Below are positions 1 to 10,800 of a DNA stretch of 64,000 nucleotides, one piece after another; the first letter of the stretch is position 1, and each line of letters starts with the position of its first letter. The position numbers and the translations under genes were made by a program. Source of the DNA: Theristus sp. LFF4_11 (lineage: Eukaryota > Nematoda > Chromadorea > Monhysterida > Xyalidae); NCBI GenBank assembly GCA_030248135.1, contig JASANC010001779.1, positions 61,008 through 125,007 of the forward strand, read 5' to 3'. The notes beneath the pieces were generated by a model that ran no database searches, was not told the DNA's origin, and saw nothing but the letters and a program-made list of their open reading frames with translations.

Positions 1-1841
1 CACACAGTTCCGCATAATGCTTCTTGTTTTTCAAGTCACAAGCTTAACTTTCGACATTATAAGATAATCGATTAATTATTTTGTCGCCATCTTCAATCAA
101 CCTTTTGAGCAGCAGAAAACACGAAAAAAGTCCAGGGACAATGTGCAACACCAAGCCCGTTTCACGGTTTCGGCTGTCGCCTCAATCCATTATGTGTGCC
201 AGTGTTGGAGAACACACCCGCCAGCTACAACAAGTTTTTGGCATAATGTTTTTATGCGTTGATACTTTTAAACGTGTCGCGAAAGTCTTTCACGGTTGAT
301 TAATTGAAACGCTTGCAAGGAAAAACGGTTAGCCTGCCACAAAAAACCGTTTAATGCACACAATTTTTGGACGATGGCTTTTGACTCATTATGTTTTGGG
401 CTTTCTATCGGTTTCATCATTTCAGAAAACCGCAACATTTTCAATAATATACGCTAATGCAACTGACAGATTCTTTCAGCGTACATTCACATTTGATGGA
501 GAGAGACAAAACAGTTGCATTTCCTGGTTTCCAAGTTTTGCTTTCCGGTTTCAAAAAGTCGCCAGAAAACATAACAGAAAAAGACTTGAGTGGCCATAAA
601 TTTAAATCAACTGTTTGCTTTGCATTCAACAACTTTTACACCAAATTGCTCTTGAGAGTTTCATGATGAAGTCATCAAAAAACGTTTTTCTGCTAAAACT
701 TCAGCAAAATCTGAAGAATCTGAAAGAATGTAACGCAACACACTTTTTTTGACAATTCTGAATTTGTGGGTTCCGGCACAAAATGCAGTGCCAGCCATAA
801 TCAATGCGCAGTTTGTGTCGAGCTCGATGGAGCTCACAGCCCACACGAAATATAGAGGGGCTGGATTTAAGTGTACACATGCACACGCACACAAAGGAGC
901 TCCAGAACTCTCGTAAGAAAAAAATAAAAAAATAGGGCGTGCGCGTGGTTCAGCCTATCGAACACACAGGGCTGCTGTGGAGCTCGCTCGCTTCTACACG
1001 TTGCTCATTAATTATGGCTGAAAGGTCCCACAAACTTAAAAAAAACACGCTATAAAACATCTTGCACATATTCGCTCTAAACATTGCGCGGCGGATGTGA
1101 AAATTATTGCACACTTCGCCCGCATTGTGCGTGCAGCGTTTAAAAATCGCGCCTTTGAAATATTGCGGCACTTTATTTTCAGTGGTCAGATTGGAGTGGA
1201 TTTTTGAAGTTGTCTGTCTTTGATGACGTCGTCGTCTTTGAAATGTACACATATTCTGATGGTTCATCATAAAAAAAGTTCTCGTTTCCTTGGTGAGAAG
1301 CCTTTTGTTTAGTCTGATCTGTCCCTTGGTGGGTAACATATCACCTGCATCTATTGTGAGCTGTTGTTCTTTCTTCTGCTGAAGTTTTCGGAAAATTGTT
1401 ACAGAGACAACGGGGGCTACTAAAACAGCTACTAAATAGCGTTTGTTATGTTATGAAACGTAAACCCAATTTAGTTGCTGTTTTACTGACCCGGTTTTCT
1501 TCAGTGGGCATGGGACCATATTGTTTGTTGTCCATCTGAAGAGCAAAAGACCAAAATCCACGCATTGCGCCAATCCACAGTTTTCTCACATTTTCCGTGG
1601 AAACCGTTTTTGTTTTCTCCATTGTCCCATTTTCAAAAATCACGTACTTTTCATAAATTTTTTTATCCCTCCCGCTCTCGAACATACACAGAGAACGAGC
1701 GACTCTATTGTAAGCGAAACGAGCGCGCGCCCACGCGCGGTGTCTCGCTAAAATGCCAGCAAACATTCCCGGAACGCAAGATGACCACCACCACTCCATA
1801 CAGCAGCAGCACAGCGCCAGTGGCAGGTCGTAGTAGCAAAA
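1..1841. other. Upstream region without a recognisable gene
   Basis: I see no convincing coding exon here. Open frames are short, overlap on both strands and lack splice-site support. The stretch lies upstream of the first recognised K2P channel exon and so probably holds its promoter and 5' untranslated exons, but I could not identify a start site. The reading frame of the first channel exon is open upstream only to about 1785, so either the ATG at 1842 is the start or another 5' exon joins nearby. Confidence 0.5.
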
Positions 1842-4800
1842 ATGCGCTCGTGCAATCGTGCAACGGACGACGCGCGATACGGCGGCGGCGGGGGGCACGT
1901 GTTGCTTGCTGTCCGCACGGCACCACCAAGCGCCGCAACTCATCGCAACACCAGACACGATCGTAATAAGACCGACTCACTAGACCGCGACACTGCCACT
2001 GATAATCTCGGCGCAAAACTCGGCCAAAGCTTCAGGAAGACGACGAAAGCGGTGAAACGACGCTCGCGATCGCTCTACCAACGGCTGAAGTTCAAGTACG
2101 CGGTGCCGTTCGCGCTACTGGTCGGCTACACGATCGCTGGCGCGTTCGTCTTCCTGTTGACCGAGCGTGCGTGGGACATCGAGAAGCGGCGCACGTTCAC
2201 GGCGCTCTTCAACGACTCGCGACGACAGCTGATCGAGCGCATCGTCGAGTTCGACCAGGACGTCGTCATTCGCAACTCGAGCACGCTCCGACGACGCTAC
2301 GCCATGTGAGATTATTGCAAGTATTATTGTTTTATTTTGATTCCGGGACTCAATGCGTTTGCACACGGGGATAGGGCCATGTTTCACGGAGTGCCAAATT
2401 ATGCTGCCAGACCCTGCGCCGTGTGCTGACGTTTTAAGGGTTCGGTGAAGTTTTTCCTTAGGGCGGAAACTTTGTACCTCCGGTCTTCCTGAAACGATAA
2501 TAGTGCACGCAGTTTTCATGAAAAAACACGCAGTCGAACAGGTGTCCGGTGTCCCATGTGGTGTCCGGTCCAGTTTGCTCTCTTAGAAATATGTGCCAAA
2601 ACATCACACTCGACGTTTTGGGACACTTTCATTTCTTGGACGCGGACACCGGACGGCCTGATCGAACGCTTTTTCAGCGCGTCAGAATCCCAAAACAGAC
2701 AAATTGCAACAGAAATCATAAGTGTACATTGTAGTTTGGACTGAGTTCAGTATTTTGTAGTCTTTGTGTTGCGGGCGTTCATGACTTACGAGCCAAAACG
2801 TTCAGTTGTTCGACCGTTGCTCAAGCTTGTGGAACCAGAATGTGTTACAAAGAGTTCGTTGTTTTGGTTTGGGTTTGGTTTGTTGACATTGTTTTTTTTG
2901 TTTTGACTGTCGCTGTAAAACAGGCCAAAATCTAATAAAATATCATGGATTCTATCCCGAATCACTGCAGTGAAGCGGTGCAATGGTTTCTGAGCAACAC
3001 GCAACTGCAGCGGCACGTTGATGCGATGCATCCGGACAATTGCCCATGGACCATTCACGGGTCGCTCTTTTATGCTGGCACGCTCTACAGCACCATTGGT
3101 AATCCTGGTTTCGCTTTTGGTGTCTTGGTCCGTCCTCGGCAGCCGCTTTTTGTTTATGGTATCGCACAGTGAGGTCAACAAACACACTGGCACACATACA
3201 ATACAGTGTGGCGTTGTTTGTTGCCAAACGCGTCATGACGGGACGTGACTGTAACGCATTTCTATAGCGTACTGAAATGCTTGTCGGAAGACGTTGCACT
3301 CGGTCATGTGTTGCATGTTGCTCAAACAAACACACTGGCACGCACACACGCACAGACGGTAGCGCACGCACGGGTCATCGCTTGTGTGTTCACGATGTGC
3401 AGCGAAACCCAAGTGCACTGTCTTCAGAACAAAAAAACTTCACAGCTCAAAATGGAGATATGTGTCTCCTCGACGTACAGTCCAACTCTATAACATATCC
3501 AACTAGCTGATTGGTTGGCGGTCTCGTGATGCATGCATTCTGTGCAAAGCCGACCTCCACAATTTTCGGCAGTTCGTGCACAGTAGAATGCATGCATCAA
3601 CCAATCAGCTGTTTGCATTATGTTATTGAGTTCGACTGTACGTCGCAAGAAACGTCCTAGTCGTTCATGAACAGGGGACGTGTAAAAATAAACAACTAGA
3701 GCAGATGTGTGTGTGTGCTAGAGATGACATTATTCAAAAAAACATAACATGAAAAAATTCTGGAAAAATTTCCGAAAAATTTCCGGAAAATTTTCCGAAT
3801 TGCCACACCTGTTGTGTGCTGTGCTGATCGTGTGCAGGCTACGGCAACCCAGCGGCGCGCACCACCGCCGGCAAGCTGGCGACCACCGTGTACACGATGA
3901 TCGGCATTCCGTTGTTTCTGTTGATTCTGAAGGAGATCGGCAAGTACCTGACGAAAGCGCTGTGCGCCGTCTACGAGTGGACGAACACCATCGAACACTG
4001 GACGGAGCTGTTGCCGAGTTGCTGTCGACGGAGCAGCGCTTGCTGTGCCGCTCGCCAGCATCTGCAGCGAGTGACGTCGCGGCCGTCGCTGGACGACGAC
4101 AACGATGACGCTCCGGCGCTCCGTGCGCACGCCAACAAGCGTCAGCGCGACCTCGAACGCGGCGGCCGTGAGAGAACGCCGCACTCGATGTCGCCGGCGA
4201 CGTCGCGCAACGCGAACTCGTTTCCGATCAGCTGGGCGCTGGCGCTGCTTGTCGCGTGGGTGTTCATGTCGTCGGCGGTGTTCAACATCTGGGAGGACGA
4301 CTGGAACTACTGGTCCTCCGTGTATTTCTTCTTCATTTCGATCAGGTGAGTAGAGAAAGTGTGCCAACATGAAGATACGTGGAGCACTCGGTTATAAACG
4401 AAGTGTTGTGCGGTCGCGCTCACAAGTAGAACAGTTACACTGAACTAATATAGCAAAGTATGTCACGATTATCTGAGCAGAAAGGTGCTGGCATGCATAA
4501 TTCGCTTTCTGCTGCCAAGTTTGGCGGACATTTACCATATTGGCGTACAACTGATTTGTTTTCGGTGTTTTTATGTCAAAAGTCTGAGAACAAGAAGCGC
4601 GTTTCCTATTGTTTATTGCAATATTGATTTCGTGATTTTGTTATCTGGACAGTTGGCTAACTGGCTAATTAGACAACAGGCAAACTGGACAGCTGGCCGA
4701 CCGTTTCTCCAGTTATCTGAGTAACTGTGAAACTAAAAAAAATTGATCAACTTGGTTAACTGGTTAACTGGGCAATAACCAAACTAGACAACTTTCCGCT

Positions 4801-7799
4801 TTATGAATGGGCAGCCAAACAGCTGCAAACTTACAAACAAGTTTCAGAGTTGAAAAGTTTCAAAGTTTTAAAGTTTACGAGCGCACACGTTCATAAGCTA
4901 ACGAGCTAAAATTTGCTAGCTGTTCAGTTGACCAGTTTTCCAGTTGTTAAGTTAGTCAGTTTATCAGTTTTCCAGTTGTCAAGTTAGCCAGTTTTCCAGC
5001 CTTCAAGTTTTCCAGTTAACCATTTTTCCAGTTCGTCAGTTTTTCCAGTTTATCACTTTTCCAGTTTACCAGTTGACCAGTTTTCCAGTTTTCCAGTTAC
5101 CAGTTTTCCAGCTGGCTAGTTTTCCATTTTTCCAGTTTACCAGTTTTCTAGTTGGCCAGTTAACTGGCCAACTGGAAAACTGAAAAACTAGAAAACTGGA
5201 AAACTAGCCAACTGAAAAACTGGAAAACTGGCTAACTGTAAAATTGGAAAACTGGTCAGCTGGCTAACTTAATAACTGGAAAACTGGCCAACTGGAAAAC
5301 TGGCTTAACTGTAAAACTGGAAAACTGGTCAACTGGCTAACTTAACAACTGGAAAACTGGCCAACTGGAAAACTGAAAAACTGGAACACTGGAAAACTAG
5401 CCAACTGGAAACTGGTAAACTGGAAAACAGGAAAACTAAAAAATTAAACTGTAAAACTGTGAAACTGTGAAACTGTGAAACTGTGAATATGTGAAACTAT
5501 GAAACTGGTAAACTGTGAAACGTTTTGTGCTAGCTAACTTGCTCAGCAAATTGTGTTCTTGCGCTGCTGTTCTCCAGTGTGTCTGTTTTTGCAGTACGGT
5601 TGGGCTCGGCGATCTGGTGCCCTCGAAGCAGGACATGATGTTCGTCAACTTTCTGCTAATCCTGATTGGCCTAGCGTTGCTCTCGATGTGCGTCGACATG
5701 ATGCAACGCTACCTTGAGCAGCTCATGAACGACATGCTGCAGAAGTTCATCGCCGAGTTTGAGCAGGCCACCAATTTGAACATGGCCGAACTGCAGGCGA
5801 AACCGACCGATCAGGCGTTCGAAGTCGGAATCACTGGTGTGTTGTTTTCGTTATTCCGATTTTCTTTGATTTTTTAAAATTTTACTTGAATTGCAGCCCG
5901 CGCTCCCCCTATCGATTTCGGAAACCTGAAAGTACCAAACTCAGATGGGTCTCGGGCAATGGACGGGTCACCATCCCGTGGACCAATCCGCGATATTTTC
6001 CTATTTTTTTATAAATCTATTCATGTGGAAAGGTCAACAGAAATAGCAACAAGATTAGCTCTGCTGCTATGCCGTTGGTGGCAGTTTACACACATATCAA
6101 CGGTTTGTTGATCTTTCTGTTGACTCATTTTATTTCCGTGGACAGACTGTGAAAAATAGAGGCGATACCAACAGCGACAAAACAGGCTGTTTTTCTCGAC
6201 GGCAAAGCGTCAACCACTGCAGGAGCGCTCGCCTCAGCACCATTCGGACACATGCAGGACAAAACGACGGACGCTGCAGGCAAGAAGACGCACGAACAGG
6301 AGCCGGACCGGCTGACGTACAAGCAGATGGGCAAGAATTGGTTCAATCGAAAGTTGTTCTCGGTGCTCGCGCGCAAAACTGATGACAGCAGCGACGAAGA
6401 GGAGGAGGAGGAGGAGGAGATGGAAGACGAAGAACACAAACAAACTGGTAAAGTACCCATAAGGTTGAGGAATGTCTGATTTGTCGCGAATGGGCATGAT
6501 TTGCCGAGAATGCTGTCACCCTTGTGGCTTGCGTGGCATACAGTAGCTCGTTAGACTCCTGTCTTTTGCGTTCGGGCGAGGCACTGAATGACAGAAAAAC
6601 TCGATCGGCGCCTTCCTCGACGGCGTTCTGTACGCTTCTCTGGATTAGCCCTGGCAATAAACATCGCCAAAAAATTTCCGTTCTCTTTCATTCGCTCAGA
6701 GACAAAGACCTATACATAACTTTTCAGTTTAAAATTGTTGAATAACCAATCGTTACTCTTCCAAGCGTTCTTTAATTGCTGGCTAGAATTCAAATCAAAA
6801 CTCTGAAATGGTTGGTCAGCTGCGGCACTTCAACGATTGCATCACTACTTGTAGAAAGTCTCATTTTGCAGAACCGCATCAAACCGTCAATCAGCCGTTA
6901 GCAAAAGAACAAAAGAAACAGGAACAACTGAGACGCCGTGGGCTGGCAGCGGCCGCGAAACGCTTCGGGCTCGATGAACGGCTTGCCGACCAGCTGGTTA
7001 CGAAGTTAGTCAAACGCTTTTTTTAATTCGGTTTTCCGAACTTGAATTTTTCTGCGTTCCTTGACTTTGAGCGTGCGGCGAAGGCGTTTCAACCAGAAAG
7101 AAGTTTTGGGTGATTACCCACTGATTGAGTGGTCAAATTTGAGAATGTCCGCATTGAGTCATTTTTTACAGAACTGTAAAAAATCATTTATTTCTATCAG
7201 TTTCATTTTTTGAGCTATTCGTTGACAAAAAACGTGAATGACTTTTCAAAACATCTTCAAAACACTTTCTTTAAAGAACAAAAACAAATTCGAAAAAAAT
7301 TTAAGATTCAAATCGCCAGTAGTGGAGTATTGCGAAATCGGTGTACAAACTGACGTCGACGTATCGAACGTGCTTCGCTTTATGGATATACCCGCCGCGG
7401 AAAATGGTTAGCATGCATGTTTTGCGTTTATACGTCTTTTCACAATTTGAGAAACATTATGGACAAAGAAACACACAATTTCAACAGTGAAAAACGTTTC
7501 GTGCTCCCGAAGCTGACCACCTGCTCAGTGTACATACATGGCAGGCTCCGTCGAATTCTACCGCAGTGTGCTGCGCAGTTTGCTCGGTGGTACGTCGCTA
7601 GAGCGCACGAATCACTGCATCGACAGTAGACCCATCGACAATCGCCATTCCTGCCCGCCAGCAAGCGGTCGACACGCGCACAACACCGCCGATCACACCG
7701 ATCGATATTCACTCAGCTCCTGGGCGCTCTCGTCTGTTGATGGCGGCACACAACACCGGGACGGCCACGCCAGTCACAAGCTGCACGACGCAACACCAC

Positions 7800-7845
<46 letters not shown>

Positions 7846-10800
7846 GTCCTCGTCGTCGTCCTCGAACTCATCCCTCGGATCACTAAACGTGACCAGCAGC
7901 CGAACATTGCTGCCGAGACGATGCGTCGACCATGAACTCTCAGTGGAGTCGCTGTTGTCGCACGGCTGCTGTGAGAACATCAACAGATCACTGCTGAACA
8001 CGGCACGACGAAAAGGTATGCACCATGCCACTACAAACGTGCCGCGCTATCGCCATGTGATGAACCGATTTTCGGTGCGCTAGCCGTCAGGTGGTGCGCT
8101 TGCCGTCAGGTGGTGCGCATGCCGTCAAGTGGTGCGCTTGCCGTCAGGTGGTGCGCTTGCCGTCAGGTGGTGCGCTTGCCGTCAAGTGGTGTGCTTGGCG
8201 TCAAGTGGTGCGCTTGCCATCAGGTGGTGCGCTTGCCGTCAAGTGGTTCGCTTGCCGTCAGGTGGTGCGCTTGTCGCCAGATGGTGCGCTTGCCGTCAGG
8301 TGGTGCGCTCGCAGTCAGGTTGTGCGCTTGTCGCCAGGTGGTGCGCTTGCCGTCAAGTGGTGCGCTCGCAGTCAGGTGGTGCGCTTGTCGCCAGGTGGTG
8401 CGCTTGCCGTCAGGTGGTGCGCTTCTCGCCAGGTGGTGCGCTTGCCGTCAGGTGGTGCGCTTGTCGCCAGGTGGTGCGCTTTCCGTCAGGTGGTGCGCTC
8501 GCAGTCAGGTGGTGCGCTTGTCGCCAGGTGGTGCGCTTGCCGTCAGGTGGTGTGCTTGCCGTCAGGTGGTGCGCTTGCCGTCAGGTGGTGCGCTTCTCGC
8601 CAGGTGGTGCGCTTGTCGCCAGGTGGTGCGCTTGTCGCCAGGTGGTGCGCTTTCCGTCAGGTGGTGCGCTCGCAGTCAGGTGGTGCGCTTGTCGCCAGGT
8701 GGTGTGCTTGCCGTCAGGTGGTGCGCTTGCCGTCAGGTGGTGTGCTTGCCGTCAGGTGGTGTGCTTGCCGTCAGGTGGTGTGCTTGCCGTCAGGTGGTGC
8801 GCTTGCCGCCAGGTGGTGTGCTTGCCGTCAGGTGGTGCGCTTGCCGTCAGGTGGTGCGCTTGCCGTCAGGTGGTGTGCTTGCCGTCAGGTGGTGCGCTTG
8901 TCGCCAGGTGGTGCGCTTGCCGTCAGGTGGTGTGCTTGCCGTCAGGTGGTGCGCTTGCCGTCAGGTGGTGTGCTTGCCGTCAGGTGGTGCGCTTGCCGTC
9001 AAGTGGTGCGCTCGCAGTCAGGTGGTGCGCTTGTCGCCAGGTGGTGTGCTTGCCGTCAGGTGGTGTGCTTGCCGTCAGGTGGTGTGCTTGCCGTCAGGTG
9101 GTGTGCTTGCCGTCAGGTGGTGCGCTTGCCGTCAGGTGGTGCGCTTGCCGACAGGTGGCGTGCTTGCCGTCAGGTGGTGCGCTTGCCGTCAGGTGGTGTG
9201 CTTGCCGTCAGGTGGTGTGCTTGCCGTCAGGTGGTGCGCTTGTCGCCAGATGGTGCGCTTGCCGTCAGGAGGTGTGCTTGCCGTCAGGTGGTGCGCTTGC
9301 CGTCAGGTGGTGTGCTTGCCGTCAGGTGGTGCGCTTGCCGTCAGGTGGTGTGCTTGCCGTCAGGTGGTGCGCTTGTCGCCAGGTGGTGCGCTTGCCGTCA
9401 GGTGGTGCGCTTGTCGCCAGTTGGCACGCTTGCCGTCAGGTGGTGCGCTTGTCGCCAGTTGGCACGCTTGCCGTCAGGTGGTGTGCTTGTCGTCAGGTGG
9501 TGCGCTTGCCGTCAGGTGGTGTGCTTGCCGTCAGGTGGTGTGCTTTCCGTCAGGTGGTGCGCTTGTCGCCAGATGGTGCGCTTGCGGTCAGGAGGTGTGC
9601 TTGCCGTCAGGTGGTGCGCTTGCCGTCAGGTGGTGTGCTTGCCGTCAGGTGGTGCGCTTGTCGCCAGGTGGTGCGCTTGCCGTCAGGTGGTGCGCTTGTC
9701 GCCAGTTGGCACGCTTGCCGTCAGGTGGTGCGCTTGTCGCCAGTTGGCACGCTTGCCGTCAGGTGGTGTGCTTGCCGTCAGGTGGTGCGCTTGCCGTCAG
9801 GTGGTGCGCTTGTCGCCAGTTGGCACGCTTGCCGTCAGGTGGTGTGCTTGCCGTCAGGTGGTGTGCTTGCCGTCAGGTGGTGTGCTTGCTGTCAGGTGGT
9901 GTGCTTGCCGTCAGGTGGTGTGCTTGCTGTCAGGTGGTGTGCTTGCCGTCAGGTGGTGTGCTTGCCGTCAGGTGGTGTGCTTGCCGTCAGGTGGTGTGCT
10001 TGATGTCAGGTGGTGTGCTTGCCGTCAGGTGGTGTGCTTGCTGTCAGGTGGTGTGCTTGCTGTCAGGTGGTGTGCTTGCTGTCAGGTGGTGTGCTTGCTG
10101 TCAGGTGGTGTGCTTGCCGTCAGGTGGTGTGCTTGCCGTCAGGTGGTGCGCTTGTCGCCAGGTGGTGTGTTTGCTGTCAGATGGTGCGCTTGCCGTCAGG
10201 AGGTGTGCTTGCCGTCAGGTGGTGCGCTTGCCGTCAGGTGGTGTGCTTGCCGTCAGGTGGTGCGCTTGTCGCCAGGTGGTGCGCTTGCCGTCAGGTGGTG
10301 CGCTTGTCGCCAGTTGGCACGCTTGCCGTCAGGTGGTGCGCTTGTCATCAGTTGGCACGCTTGCCGTCAGGTGGTGTGCTTGCCGTCAGGTGGTGCGCTT
10401 GTCGCCAGTTGGCACGCTTGCCGTCAGGTGGTGTGCTTGCCGTTAGGTGGTGTGCTTGCCGTCAGGTGGTGTGCTTGCTGTCAGGTGGTGTGCTTGCCGT
10501 CAGGTGGTGTGCTTGCTGTCAGGTGGTGTGCTTGCTGTCAGGTGGTGTGCTTGCTGTCAGGTGGTGTGCTTGCTGTCAGGTGGTGTGCTTGCCGTCAGGT
10601 GGTGTGCTTGCCGTCAGGTGGTGCGCTTGTCGCCAGGTGGTGTGTTTGCTGTCAGGTGGTGCGCTTGTCGCCAGGTGGTGTGCTTGCCGTCAGGTGGTCT
10701 GCTTGCCGTCAGGTGGTGTGCTTGCCGTCAGGTGGTGTGCTTGCCGTCAGGTGGTGCGCTTGCCGTCAGGTGGTGCGCTTGCCGTCAGGTGGTGTGCTTG

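Noticed and set aside
7713..8031. Poly-Asp and poly-Met reverse frames
   Set aside because: Antisense readings of the coding (TCA)n serine repeat of the K2P channel.
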